34,221 nt of DNA from DATHTK01 sp035463295 (GCA_035463295.1 DATHTK010000020.1:1-34221); one strand, 5' to 3'; shown: positions 22,620 to 31,890, counted from the stretch's first letter. Notes: a model not told the origin generated them from the sequence alone. Numbers and translations are program-made.

Positions 22620-23741
22620 CTATACCGAAAAGGTGCCCCGCGCCGTCTCTTCGACAAGCATCTCCGCCACGTCTTCGAGTCTTCCCGAGCGATTGTAAGC
22701 GTCGCGCTGACGCGTCGCGCCGTTACCTAGCTCCAGCGTCTCTCGCGCGAGTGAAGAGACTTCGTCCCAGTCGCCGTGCTCCTCGAGCGCCGGGCGCACG
22801 AAGGCGAGAAGGTTCTCGATGACCTCCCGCGCCGGAGCGGTCTTTTCCGTCTCGACGTCTACGAGTTGGGCGTCGAGGCCGTGACGCGAGGCGACCCAGT
22901 GGGCGGCGCGCAGGACCTCGAAGCGCGGCCTAGGGTAAGGCCTGTCGCGCTCGGCCGCTTCGAGACAGGTGCGAACGAGGGCGCGCGTGAGGCCGGCGAG
23001 CATGACGGCCTCGTCTATCCGGGTACAGACGTCGGCGGCCCGGATCTCGACGGTGTCGAGCTTCTCGGGCATCCTTATGTCCCAGTAGACCTGGCTGGCC
23101 TCCATCGCGCCGCCCGTCGCGACGAGCGTTTCGAGAAGCGCGTCGTGTTCGGCCAGCGAGGCGAAGTGGCCCGGGGGCCCTGCGGTCGGGAGGGTACCCC
23201 AGAGCTGGGTGCGGTAGCTGGCGTAGCCGGTGTCCTCGCCGAGCCAGAAGGGCGAGTTCGCCGAGAGTGCGAGGAGTGGCGCGAGCCAGAGGCGAGCGCG
23301 GTTCATAACTCGCAATGCGGTCTCACGGTCGCTCAATCCCACGTGGACGTGGAAGCCGAACACGACCTGCTCCTCGGTCATGCGGCGCTCGCGGTGCAGG
23401 ATCTTCTGGTAGCGCTTCTCTTCCGTAATCGGCTGGTCCTGCCAGTGCGAGAACGGGTGCGTGCTCGCCGCGGCGACCACGAGACCCTCTTCCGCGGCCG
23501 CGGTTATGACCCCGCGCCGCAGCCGCACGAGCTCCGATCGCACCTCGGAGAGCGTGCGGCAGACCGGGGTGAGGGCCTCGATCTGGGAGGCGCGCATCTC
23601 GGGGACGACCCTCTCTTTGCCCAGGGAGTTGCGCGTGCGTTCGAGGATTGCCTCGCCGTTCGGGCTCAGGCCGCTGGTGGCGGGATCTATGACCTGGAAT
23701 TCCTCCTCGACCCCGATGGTGTACTCGTTCTCTGTCGTCAC
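22620..23741 (-). CDS. Glutamate-cysteine ligase family protein (GCS2, YbdK-like)
   Basis: A 373-residue ATP-dependent carboxylate-amine ligase of the GCS2 fold. Hallmarks are YTIGVEEEFQVID at the N-terminus, RASQIEALTPVCRTLSEVRS, STHPFSHWQDQPIT, FGFHVHVGLSDRE and WDIRMPEKLDTVEIRAADVC. Members join glutamate to cysteine or carry out related amide ligations; in actinobacteria the family includes EgtA and several enzymes of unknown substrate. GTG 23741 with GAGAGG 5 nt upstream is chosen over a GTG at 23774 that lacks a ribosome-binding site. First gene of a minus-strand unit with acyl-CoA dehydrogenase and GT2, and divergent from glutamate dehydrogenase. Confidence 0.9.
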   Translation of the reverse strand: MTTENEYTIGVEEEFQVIDPATSGLSPNGEAILERTRNSLGKERVVPEMRASQIEALTPVCRTLSEVRSELVRLRRGVITAAAEEGLVVAAASTHPFSHWQDQPITEEKRYQKILHRERRMTEEQVVFGFHVHVGLSDRETALRVMNRARLWLAPLLALSANSPFWLGEDTGYASYRTQLWGTLPTAGPPGHFASLAEHDALLETLVATGGAMEASQVYWDIRMPEKLDTVEIRAADVCTRIDEAVMLAGLTRALVRTCLEAAERDRPYPRPRFEVLRAAHWVASRHGLDAQLVDVETEKTAPAREVIENLLAFVRPALEEHGDWDEVSSLARETLELGNGATRQRDAYNRSGRLEDVAEMLVEETARGTFSV

Positions 23742-23814
23742 GCTCGCCTCTCTCGTCTTGTGAAAAGGTAGCACGTGAGCTGCGTTGCCGCGCGGGCGAG
23801 GGTCCGGAATCGGC

Positions 23815-23820
23815 TACAAT
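23815..23820 (+). promoter_or_regulatory. Candidate -10 box of glutamate dehydrogenase
   Basis: TACAAT ends 38 nt before the ATG at 23859. TTGCCG at 23785-23790 would be too far (24 nt) for a standard -35 box. Confidence 0.4.
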
Positions 23821-23858
23821 GAGCCTCCAGGTGGAAGGGAAAGAAGAGGAGCTTACCG

Positions 23859-26800
23859 ATGCTCGTCAAGGACGAACTTCTCGACAAAGTCGTAGCCCGC
23901 ATCCGGGAGCAGATACCGGAGGATCAAGCGCCGCAGGTCGAGGAGTTCGTGCGCCAGTACTACGTCTGGATCCCCCAGGAGGACCTCGCCGACCGCTCGC
24001 CCATCGACGTCTACGGCGCGGCCGTTGCCCACTGGAACTTTGCTAACGTCCGGGCACCGGGAGCGGCGAAGGTCCGGGTGTACAACCCGAACTTCGAGGA
24101 GCACGGCTGGCAGTCCACCCACACCGTCGTCGAGATCGTCACCGACGACATGCCCTTTCTCGTGGACTCGACGCGGATGGGAGTCAACCGCGAGGGGTAC
24201 GCGATCCACCTGATGCTCCACCCCATCGTCAAGGTGAGACGCGACGATGAGGGCCGGCTCGTCGAGGTCCTGCCGCCCGACGCCGAGGACGCCGTCTCCG
24301 AGTCGGTCATACACGTCGAGCTCGACCGCCAGACCGAGCCTGGCGTGCTCGACGGACTCCACGACTGCCTCACCAGCGTCCTCAAGCAGGTGCGGGCCGC
24401 CGTCGAGGACTGGCCGGACATGCGAGGGAAGGCCCTCGACCTCGTCTCCGAGCTCGAAGACAGCACCGCCTCCATAGACGAGGAGGACCTCGAAGAGGCC
24501 AGGTCCTTTCTCGGCTGGATCGCCGACGACAACTTCACCTTTCTCGGCTACCGCGAGTACGACTTGATCACGGAGAACGGGGAGGATGCTCTGAGGAACG
24601 TGCAGGGGACGGGACGCGGCATCCTGCGCGAGACGAGCCCGAATCCCCTCTCGCAGAGCTTCGCCAAGCTGTCGCCGGAGGTGCGCAGGCTCGCGCACGC
24701 GACCCACCTCCTCAACCTCACCAAGGCGAACTCGCGCTCCACCATACACCGGCCCTCCTACATGGACTACGTCGGCGTCAAGAGGTTCGACGCTGCCGGC
24801 AAGGTCACGGGCGAGCGTCGATTCCTCGGCCTCTACACCTTCTCGGCGTACAGCATGAGCACGCTGGAGATCCCGATCGTGCGCCGCAAGGTCCGCTACG
24901 TCCTGGAGAGGGCGGGCTTCCCGGAGGGGAGCCACAACGAGAGGGACCTCATCGAGATCCTCGAGACCTACCCGCGCGACGAGCTCTTCCAGATCGACAG
25001 GGAGGATCTCTTCGAGATATCGATGGGCATCCTCCACCTCCAGGAGCGTCAGCGCGTCCGGCTCTTCGTGCGGCGCGACACCTACGGCCGCTTCTTCTCG
25101 TGCCTGGTCTTCGTCCCTCGCGACCGCTACAACACCAACATCCGCCAGAGGATGCAGGATATCCTGCACCGGGCGTTCAACGGGACCAACGTCGAGTTCA
25201 ACGTCCGGCTCTCCGAGTCCGTGCTCGCGCGCCTTCACTTCATCATCTACACCCGGCCCGGCGAGGTCCCGGATTACGACCTGCGGGAGATCGAGGAGCG
25301 CCTCGTCGACGCGACCCGTTCGTGGACCGACGACCTCTACGACGCTCTGGTAGAACACTTCGGGGAAGAGCGAGGGGTCGAGCTCTTTCACAAGTACCGC
25401 GACGCCTTCCCGGCCGGTTACCGCGCCGGCTTTCTCGCCCGGACCGCCGTTGCGGACATCGGCAGGATCGAGGAGCTGGAGGGAGAGGACGACCTGGGCA
25501 TGGCCCTCTACCACCCGCTCGAGGAGCCCGAGGACTTCCTCGGCTTCAAGCTCTACCGCTCGGGGGAGCAGATCTCGCTCTCCGACATCCTCCCCCTACT
25601 CGAGGACATGGGCGTCGAGGTAGTCGACGAACGCCCCCACAAGCTAGAGCCGGCCGGCTCCCCCACCGTCTGGATCTACGACTTCGGTCTGGTTCATGGG
25701 GCACAGTACGAGCTCCAGACCGGCGAAGTCAAGGAGATCTTCCAGAACGCCTTCGCCCGGGCGTGGCGCGGAACCATCGAGAACGACGGGTTCAACCGCC
25801 TGGTCCTGGCCGCTCGCCTCACCTGGCGGCAGGTGACGGTGCTCAGGGCCTACTGCAAGTACCTGCGCCAGGCGGGAACGACGTTCAGTCAGAACTACAT
25901 GGAGGACACCCTCTACGCGAACCAGCACATCACCCGCCTCCTCGTCGAGCTCTTCGAGACGCGCTTCGATCCCTCCCGGCAGGGGCGCGCCGAGGAGGCG
26001 TCGGAGAGGCTGGTCGAGGAGGTCCGCGAGGCCCTCGACTCGGTCGTGAGCCTCGATGAGGACCGCATACTGCGCAACTTCCTCGACGCTACCCTGGCGA
26101 CGGTGCGCACGAACTACTACCAGAAGGCCGACGACGGGGAGCCGAAACCCTACCTCTCGTTCAAGTTCGACCCGACGGACCTCGCGGTGCTCCCGCTGCC
26201 GAGGCCGAGGTTCGAGATCTTCGTCTACTCCCCGCGCATGGAGGGCGTGCACCTGCGCGGCGGCAAGGTCGCCCGCGGCGGCATCCGCTGGTCCGACAGG
26301 CGGGAGGACTTCCGGACCGAGGTCCTCGGCCTCATGAAGGCCCAGACGGTGAAGAACGCCGTGATCGTGCCCGTCGGCGCGAAGGGCGGCTTCGTAGTGA
26401 AGCGCCCGCCCGCCGATGGCGGTCGCGAGGCGCTGATGGAGGAGGTCGTCGCCTGCTACAAGACGCTTATCCGGGGCATGCTCGACGTGACGGACAACCT
26501 GGAGGGCGACGACCTGGTCCCGCCTCCCGAGATCGTGCGCTACGACGAGGACGACCCGTACCTCGTGGTCGCCGCGGACAAAGGCACGGCGACCTTCTCG
26601 GACATCGCCAACGGTCTCTCCGGCGACTACGACTTCTGGCTCGGCGACGCCTTCGCCTCCGGTGGCTCTGCCGGCTACGACCACAAAGCGATGGGGATCA
26701 CGGCGCGCGGCGCGTGGGAGTCGGTGAAGCGCCACTTCCGGGAGCTCGGCATGGACACCCAGAGCGAGGACTTCACGGTCGTCGGCATCGGCGACATGTC

Positions 26801-28682
26801 CGGTGACGTCTTCGGGAACGGGATGCTCCTCAGCAGGCATATCAAGCTCGTCGGCGCCTTCAACCACCTGCACATCTTCCTCGACCCCGACCCCGACCCC
26901 GAGACGAGCTTCGAGGAACGAGAGCGGCTCTTCGGGCTGCCGCGCTCCTCGTGGTCGGACTACGACGAGGACCGGATCTCCGAGGGCGGCGGCGTCTTCC
27001 CGCGTTCCGCCAAGTCCATACCCCTCTCTTCTCAGGTAAAGCAACTTCTGGGCGTCGAAGACGAGGCGCTGGCACCGAACGAGGTGATCCGGGCTCTCCT
27101 CAAGGCCGACGTGGACCTGCTCTTTAACGGGGGCATCGGGACCTACGTGAAGGCGAGCCACGAGTCGAACGCCGACGTCGGCGACCGGACCAACGACGCC
27201 GTGCGGATAGACGGCTCGGAGCTCGGCTGCCGGGTCGTCGGCGAAGGCGGCAACCTCGGCCTCACCCAGCCGGGGCGCATTGAGTACGCTCTGAACGGCG
27301 GACGGATCTACATGGACGCCATAGACAACTCGGCGGGCGTGGACACCTCCGACCACGAGGTGAATATCAAGATCCTGCTCGACGCCGTCGTAGAGAGCGG
27401 CGACATGACCGAGAAGCAGCGCAACGAGCTGCTCGGCGAGATGACCGAGGAGGTCGCCCGGCTCGTTCTGTACGACACCTACGCCCAGACGCTCGCCATT
27501 GACAATGCCCTGACCCTCGCCCATCCCATGATCGACGTTCACGCCCGCTACATAGCGGCGCTCGAACACTCCGGCAGCCTCAACCGCGAGCTCGAGTTCC
27601 TCCCGAACGAGGAGACACTCTCCGAGAGGCGCTCCGAGGGCATGGGACTCGCCGCCCCCGAGCTCGCGATCCTGCTCTCGTACTCCAAGATCACACTCTA
27701 CCGGGACCTGCTCGACTCTGACCTGCCCGAGGACCGCTACCTCTCGGACGAGCTGGTGCGCTACTTCCCCACACCGCTGCGCGAGCGCTTCCGCGACCGG
27801 ATGGACGAGCACCGCCTCCGGCGTGAGATCACCGCTACCAGCGTCGTTAACGACCTGGTGAACCGAGGCGGCCCCTCCTTCGCCTTCCGGCTCGGAGAGG
27901 AGACGGGAGCCGCTGCGGCGGAGATCGCCCGGGCGTACACGGCGGCCTGCGAGGTCTTCGACATGCGCGCCCTCTGGACCGAGATAGAGGCCCTCGACAA
28001 CCGGGTCGAAGCCCAGACCCAGACCCGGATGCTCCTGGACTGGCGCAGGCTTGTCGAGCGCGCCACCCGCTGGTTCCTGCGCAACCGCCGGCCCCCGCTT
28101 GACATCGAGGGGACGGTCGAACACTTCTCGGAGGGGGTCTCGGAGCTCACCCGTCGCATCCCCGAGCTCCTGCTCGAAGCAGACCGCGAGACCGTGGAGA
28201 AAGCGGCCGAGGGGCTCGCCGAGGCGAACGTACCGCGCGAGCTGGCGTGGCGGGTGGCCATCCTGAACACGATGTTCAGCGAGCTGGACATCGTGGACGT
28301 CGCCGCCGGCATGGACGAGCCATTGGAAGAGACGGCGGGGGTCTACTTCACGCTGGGCGACAGGCTCAGGCTCCACTGGCTCCGCGGACACATAGATCGG
28401 CTCCCCCGGGACAACCGCTGGCGGGCCCTCGCCCGCGCCGCACTGCGCGACGACCTCTACAGAGGGCAGGCCGAGCTGACCGCGGAGATCCTGCGCGACA
28501 CGCCGGACGACCTCCCCGCCCACGAGCGCACAGACGCCTGGATCGAAGCCAACAAGGGACCGGTCGAGCGTACGCTCCAGGTGCTGTCGGATATCAACGC
28601 GAGCGGAACCTTCGGCCTCGCGACGCTCTCGGTGGCGCTGCGCGAGGTCCGCAACCTGATAACCACCTCTGGCGCCCAGTAA
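23859..28682 (+). CDS. gdh: NAD-specific glutamate dehydrogenase, 180 kDa class
   Basis: A 1607-residue protein, normal for the large NAD-GDH class. About 1-690 are regulatory ACT-like and helical domains. The catalytic core starts with HLRGGKVARGGIRWSDRRED (about 795-814), EVLGLMKAQTVKNAVIVPVG and AKGGFVVKRP (about 820-850), containing the glutamate-binding and catalytic lysines; DKGTATFSDIANGLSGDYDF follows; the Rossmann fold begins GIGDMSGDVFGNGMLLS (about 972-988). A long helical C-terminal domain follows. It deaminates glutamate to 2-oxoglutarate with NAD, generally in catabolism. ATG 23859 has GAGGAG 8 nt upstream. It completes nitrogen removal from amino acids transaminated elsewhere. 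A methyltransferase follows after 14 nt. Confidence 0.95.
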   Translation: MLVKDELLDKVVARIREQIPEDQAPQVEEFVRQYYVWIPQEDLADRSPIDVYGAAVAHWNFANVRAPGAAKVRVYNPNFEEHGWQSTHTVVEIVTDDMPFLVDSTRMGVNREGYAIHLMLHPIVKVRRDDEGRLVEVLPPDAEDAVSESVIHVELDRQTEPGVLDGLHDCLTSVLKQVRAAVEDWPDMRGKALDLVSELEDSTASIDEEDLEEARSFLGWIADDNFTFLGYREYDLITENGEDALRNVQGTGRGILRETSPNPLSQSFAKLSPEVRRLAHATHLLNLTKANSRSTIHRPSYMDYVGVKRFDAAGKVTGERRFLGLYTFSAYSMSTLEIPIVRRKVRYVLERAGFPEGSHNERDLIEILETYPRDELFQIDREDLFEISMGILHLQERQRVRLFVRRDTYGRFFSCLVFVPRDRYNTNIRQRMQDILHRAFNGTNVEFNVRLSESVLARLHFIIYTRPGEVPDYDLREIEERLVDATRSWTDDLYDALVEHFGEERGVELFHKYRDAFPAGYRAGFLARTAVADIGRIEELEGEDDLGMALYHPLEEPEDFLGFKLYRSGEQISLSDILPLLEDMGVEVVDERPHKLEPAGSPTVWIYDFGLVHGAQYELQTGEVKEIFQNAFARAWRGTIENDGFNRLVLAARLTWRQVTVLRAYCKYLRQAGTTFSQNYMEDTLYANQHITRLLVELFETRFDPSRQGRAEEASERLVEEVREALDSVVSLDEDRILRNFLDATLATVRTNYYQKADDGEPKPYLSFKFDPTDLAVLPLPRPRFEIFVYSPRMEGVHLRGGKVARGGIRWSDRREDFRTEVLGLMKAQTVKNAVIVPVGAKGGFVVKRPPADGGREALMEEVVACYKTLIRGMLDVTDNLEGDDLVPPPEIVRYDEDDPYLVVAADKGTATFSDIANGLSGDYDFWLGDAFASGGSAGYDHKAMGITARGAWESVKRHFRELGMDTQSEDFTVVGIGDMSGDVFGNGMLLSRHIKLVGAFNHLHIFLDPDPDPETSFEERERLFGLPRSSWSDYDEDRISEGGGVFPRSAKSIPLSSQVKQLLGVEDEALAPNEVIRALLKADVDLLFNGGIGTYVKASHESNADVGDRTNDAVRIDGSELGCRVVGEGGNLGLTQPGRIEYALNGGRIYMDAIDNSAGVDTSDHEVNIKILLDAVVESGDMTEKQRNELLGEMTEEVARLVLYDTYAQTLAIDNALTLAHPMIDVHARYIAALEHSGSLNRELEFLPNEETLSERRSEGMGLAAPELAILLSYSKITLYRDLLDSDLPEDRYLSDELVRYFPTPLRERFRDRMDEHRLRREITATSVVNDLVNRGGPSFAFRLGEETGAAAAEIARAYTAACEVFDMRALWTEIEALDNRVEAQTQTRMLLDWRRLVERATRWFLRNRRPPLDIEGTVEHFSEGVSELTRRIPELLLEADRETVEKAAEGLAEANVPRELAWRVAILNTMFSELDIVDVAAGMDEPLEETAGVYFTLGDRLRLHWLRGHIDRLPRDNRWRALARAALRDDLYRGQAELTAEILRDTPDDLPAHERTDAWIEANKGPVERTLQVLSDINASGTFGLATLSVALREVRNLITTSGAQ

Positions 28683-28696
28683 CTGGCGAACCCTCC

Positions 28697-29491
28697 ATGA
28701 CCGACTCGACAGACCGCTTCACGGGCCGGGTCGAGAACTACGCGAGGTACCGTCCCACATACCCGCGCGCTGTCCTGGATCTCCTGGAAACCGAGTGCGG
28801 GCTCACGGATACCTCAGTGATCGCCGACATAGGCTCCGGGACCGGCATCCTGAGCGAGCTGTTCCTGGATAACGCCAACCGACTCTACGCCGTCGAGCCG
28901 AACGAGGAGATGCGCGAGGCCGCCGAGGGGCGCTTCGGCGAACGCGCCAACTTCACAAGCGTCGCCGGGGCGGCCGAGGCCACGACGCTCGACGAGGAGA
29001 GCGTGGACTTCGTGGTGGCGGGCCAGGCCTTCCACTGGTTCGACGTCGAGAGGGCGAGGGCCGAGTTCGGGCGCATCCTGCGACCCGGCGGCTGGGTAGT
29101 CCTGATCTGGAACGCCCGTCGCGGCGGCACGACGCCGTTTCTCGGCGCCTACGAACGGCTCCTGCGAGCCTACAGAACGGATAGCGACGGTGTGGAGGTG
29201 TGGATGAGAAACGACGCGCTCTCCGACTCCTTTTTCAGCCCCTCCCCCTACGAGACGGCGACCTTCGATAACTACCAGCTGCTCGACCTCGACGGCCTGA
29301 AAGGGAGGCTACTCTCCACCTCCTACCTGCCCGCCGAGGGCGAACCGTCCGCCGGCGATATGCTACGCGAGGCCGAGGAGATCTTTCACCAGCACGAATC
29401 GGACGGCGAGGTTGCCGTCGAGTATGACACGAAGGTCTTCTACGGCCATCCCCCGCCAGTCTCACGCCCGGAGGACGAGGGGGCCGCCTAG
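28697..29491 (+). CDS. Class I SAM-dependent methyltransferase
   Basis: A 264-residue methyltransferase of the UbiE/Coq5-like type. It opens RFTGRVENYARYRPTYPRAV, motif I is VIADIGSGTGILSELFL, motif II/post-I has LYAVEPNEEMREAAE, then VDFVVAGQAFHWFDVERARA and the motif ILRPGGWVVLIWNARR. The C-terminal part is variable. Substrate unknown. The ATG follows the glutamate dehydrogenase stop by 14 nt, so the gene is co-transcribed; no ribosome-binding site stands out. Its stop codon overlaps that of the converging gamma-carbonic anhydrase gene (shared CTAG). Confidence 0.9.
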   Translation: MTDSTDRFTGRVENYARYRPTYPRAVLDLLETECGLTDTSVIADIGSGTGILSELFLDNANRLYAVEPNEEMREAAEGRFGERANFTSVAGAAEATTLDEESVDFVVAGQAFHWFDVERARAEFGRILRPGGWVVLIWNARRGGTTPFLGAYERLLRAYRTDSDGVEVWMRNDALSDSFFSPSPYETATFDNYQLLDLDGLKGRLLSTSYLPAEGEPSAGDMLREAEEIFHQHESDGEVAVEYDTKVFYGHPPPVSRPEDEGAA

Positions 29492-30027
29492 CGGGAGCTA
29501 CTCCGCAAGGACTCGCGGTGCGAGGCAGCACGCTCGACGTAGGTCCTCACACCATGGGCAATGTCCTCCCTTTGCTCCTCGCTCACGTCCTTCACGCGTT
29601 TGGCCGGCACGCCGACGATTAGGCTGCCCGGCGGGAACTCCTTCCCCTCGGGCACCAGAGCGCCGGCGGCGACAATGGAGCCGGTCCCTATCTTGGCCCC
29701 GTTCAGTATCGTCGCGCCCATGCCGATGAGGCACTCGTTCTCTATCTCGCAGCCGTGCACTATGGCGTTGTGGCCGACGACGCAGTCGGAGCCGACAACC
29801 GCGGGGAAGCCGGGGTCGGCGTGCAGAATGCAGCCGTCCTGCACGTTGGTGCGGGCTCCGATCCTGATCGGCTCCGTATCCCCCCGCAGGACCGCCCCGT
29901 ACCAGACGCTCGCCTCCTCGCCTAGAGAGACCTTCCCGACGACGTAAGCGCCGGGCGCGACCCAGGCCGAATCGGCTGCGTGCGGGGACGCATCGCCGTG
30001 GGGCAGGAGGTTACCTGTATCCGTCAT
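29488..30027 (-). CDS. Gamma-carbonic anhydrase family protein
   Basis: A 179-residue left-handed beta-helix protein with hexapeptide repeats. The three metal-binding histidines are present with family spacing: His69 in CILHAD, His86 in VVGHNAIV and His91 in VHGCEIE. GMGATILNGAKIGTGSIVAA and PEGKEFPPGSLIVGVPAKRV are typical of the YrdA/PaaY/CamH group. Members hydrate carbon dioxide or act as thioesterase-like or zinc proteins of unclear role. ATG 30027 overlaps the stop of the preceding small gene (ATGA) and has GGAAGAAGGGAG upstream. Last gene of a four-gene coupled unit headed by thiolase. Confidence 0.93.
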   Translation of the reverse strand: MTDTGNLLPHGDASPHAADSAWVAPGAYVVGKVSLGEEASVWYGAVLRGDTEPIRIGARTNVQDGCILHADPGFPAVVGSDCVVGHNAIVHGCEIENECLIGMGATILNGAKIGTGSIVAAGALVPEGKEFPPGSLIVGVPAKRVKDVSEEQREDIAHGVRTYVERAASHRESLRSSSR

Positions 30028-30221
30028 GGCAGTCTCCCTTCTTCCGAGTGACCGTCGAGGAAGTCGAGGTGGCGTCGGAACGGTTCGGGCTTCTCGACGT
30101 GCGGGGTGGGCCTGCCGTCGAGGATAACCTCCTCGCGGTACGTACCGCCGTTCGCCGCGCAGTCGTCCACGACCGCGCGAGCGCCAACGCCGGCGAGCAG
30201 AGCGCCGTTGCTGCCGCTCAC
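30024..30221 (-). CDS. Small protein of unknown function
   Basis: A 65-residue soluble protein held between two 4-nt overlaps. It contains SGSNGALLAGVGARAVVDDC, GGTYREEVILDGRPTPHVEK and PEPFRRHLDFLDGHSEE. I do not recognise a family. The reading frame is supported by its overlaps: the GTG at 30221 shares GTGA with the methyltransferase stop and has AGGAGG 5 nt upstream, and its own TGA shares ATGA with the gamma-carbonic anhydrase start. A GTG at 30227 would touch the ribosome-binding site. Confidence 0.65.
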   Translation of the reverse strand: MSGSNGALLAGVGARAVVDDCAANGGTYREEVILDGRPTPHVEKPEPFRRHLDFLDGHSEEGRLP

Positions 30222-30718
30222 AACCACCTCCTGACCCGCGTCTTGTACCGGAGGTACTCGTCGCCGAACTTGCGTTCGAGGTAGCGCTCTTCGCGTTCTA
30301 TGACCCCGCGCTGCATCACGAAGAGCACGGCCGGAAGCAGCAGAACGGCGGGAAACGCGTTGGCGCGGACGGCGATGCCGCTGTAGATCAGGGTCATGCC
30401 CAGATAGAGCGGGTTGCGGGTGAAGCGGTAAGGACCTTCGGTCACTATCGCGGTCGTGGGTTCCCTGGGGTCCACGTTGGTCCCCGCCCGACGCATCTCA
30501 CGGAAGCCGAGGGCCCCGATCCCAACGCCGACTACGATCAGTAACCAGCCGAGCACCCGCGACAGAAAAAACACCGGGTAGGCAGGGGCGTTTCGCGAAA
30601 CGCCCCTGCCTACCATTCCCCGTGTCACCAGTCCGACGGCCAGGGCGCTAGCGTAGATCAGGGGCGGGGGCGCGATCACGCCAGGGTTGTCCGGGGCCTC
30701 CGACGCGTCGCCGGTCAT
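30218..30718 (-). CDS. Isoprenylcysteine carboxyl methyltransferase family protein
   Basis: A 166-residue membrane methyltransferase of the ICMT/PEMT fold with about four helices (LIYASALAVGLVTRG, VLGWLLIVVGVGIGALGF, AFPAVLLLPAVLFVMQRGVI). The cofactor motif is TEGPYRFTRNPLYLGMTLIY, and the C-terminal EREERYLERKFGDEYLRYKT RVRRWL is diagnostic. Bacterial members methylate unknown lipids or small molecules. Codons about 35-48, between helix 1 and helix 2, are made of a 38-bp perfect palindrome, which may be an inserted element and makes this loop longer than usual. ATG overlaps the thiolase stop as ATGA. Confidence 0.88.
   Translation of the reverse strand: MTGDASEAPDNPGVIAPPPLIYASALAVGLVTRGMVGRGVSRNAPAYPVFFLSRVLGWLLIVVGVGIGALGFREMRRAGTNVDPREPTTAIVTEGPYRFTRNPLYLGMTLIYSGIAVRANAFPAVLLLPAVLFVMQRGVIEREERYLERKFGDEYLRYKTRVRRWL
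30577..30614. repeat. 38-bp perfect palindrome inside a coding gene
   Basis: GGTAGGCAGGGGCGTTTCG (30577-30595) is followed directly by its exact reverse complement CGAAACGCCCCTGCCTACC (30596-30614), with no spacer. It is read in frame by the ICMT-family gene and encodes approximately MVGRGVSRNAPAYP. Form and length resemble dispersed palindromic elements such as REP-like or Rickettsia palindromic elements. No second copy was found in the window. Confidence 0.9.
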
Positions 30719-31890
30719 ACCTCCACCAGCACCGCGTCGCCCTGCCCTCCGCCAGAGCAGATCGCGGCGAGACCCCTGCCGCCGCCCCGCCGCTTGAGTC
30801 CGTAGAGGAGCGTCATCAGGATGCGGGCGCCGGAGGCACCGATCGGGTGCCCGAGAGCGAGCGCCCCGCCGCTCGTGTTGACGGTCTCCGGGTCCACCCC
30901 GAGGATGCGCGTCGAGTGGATCGCAACACCGGCGAAGGCCTCGTTTATCTCGACGAGGTCGAGGTCCTCCGCCCTCCAGCCGGCCTTCTCCAGCGCTAGC
31001 TTCCCCGCGTTTCCCGGCACCGTGAGCAGGTTCGGAGGCTCCTCGGCCACCTTGGCGTGGGCGACGATGGCGCCCAGAGGTTCGAAATTGCGACGTTCCG
31101 CCAAAGATTCGCTCGCGAGGACAAGGGCGCCTGCTCCATCGGTTACGCCGGGGGCGTTTCCGGCGGTTACGGTGCCGCCTTCGTCGAGGGGTTTGAGCGA
31201 GGCGAGCTTCTCCAGGCTGGTATCGCGCCGGATGGACTCATCGGCCTCGACGTAGTTCGACGCTCCCTTCTTGCCGGGCACCTTGACGCCCACGATCTCC
31301 TCGGCCAGATGGCCCTCGTCGGTGGCGGCCGCCGCCCGCCGGTGGCTGCGGAGCGCCCACTCGTCTTGCGCCTCGCGGGTAATGTCGAAGTTGCGGGCGC
31401 CGTCGGCGCCGAACCGGATCATGTTCACGTGCTCGAAAGCGTCGAGAAGACCATCTTGCATCATCGCGTCGAGCATAGCCGCATCGCCCATGCGAGCGCC
31501 CCAGCGGGCTTTGGGCGCGAGGTACGGGGCGTTGGACATGCTCTCCATGCCACCGGCGAGCACGACGTCGTAGTCGCCGCAGCGGATCATGGTCTCCGCG
31601 AGCGTCACGCTCCTGAGTCCCGAGGCGCAGACCTGGTTGAGGGTCTCGGTCGTAAGGGAGAAGGGGAGTCCGGCGTGGAAGTTGGCCTGGCGCGAGGGTA
31701 TCTGCCCCACCCCCGCCTGTACGACGATCCCGAAGACAGAGTGTTGTACCTCATCGTCTTCTGCACCGGAGCGGTCTATCGCCTCCCGGATCGCCGCGCC
31801 ACCCAGCTCCGGGGCGGAGAGGGAGGAGAGCACCCCGCCGAACCTACCGAACGGCGTCCGCGCCGCCGCCAGAACCACTGCTCGTTCCAT
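30715..31890 (-). CDS. Thiolase (acetyl-CoA acetyltransferase)
   Basis: A complete 391-residue thiolase. The nucleophile Cys88 is in NQVCASGLRS, the first active-site His is in ALGHPIGASGAR (His348), the second Cys is in AICSGGGQGDA (Cys378), and EINEAFAG is present. The enzyme cleaves 3-ketoacyl-CoA or condenses two acetyl-CoA. ATG 31890 has GGAGG 7 nt upstream. It heads a unit with the ICMT-family protein, a small protein and gamma-carbonic anhydrase, each coupled by a 4-nt overlap. It is a paralogue of the partial thiolase at the left edge, whose N-terminus differs clearly. Confidence 0.95.
   Translation of the reverse strand: MERAVVLAAARTPFGRFGGVLSSLSAPELGGAAIREAIDRSGAEDDEVQHSVFGIVVQAGVGQIPSRQANFHAGLPFSLTTETLNQVCASGLRSVTLAETMIRCGDYDVVLAGGMESMSNAPYLAPKARWGARMGDAAMLDAMMQDGLLDAFEHVNMIRFGADGARNFDITREAQDEWALRSHRRAAAATDEGHLAEEIVGVKVPGKKGASNYVEADESIRRDTSLEKLASLKPLDEGGTVTAGNAPGVTDGAGALVLASESLAERRNFEPLGAIVAHAKVAEEPPNLLTVPGNAGKLALEKAGWRAEDLDLVEINEAFAGVAIHSTRILGVDPETVNTSGGALALGHPIGASGARILMTLLYGLKRRGGGRGLAAICSGGGQGDAVLVEV

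Noticed and set aside
24000..28600. Very long minus-strand open frames (553 and 959 codons) opposite glutamate dehydrogenase
   Set aside because: They are GC-rich shadow frames antisense to the clear 1607-residue coding sequence, with no recognisable domains or ribosome-binding sites.
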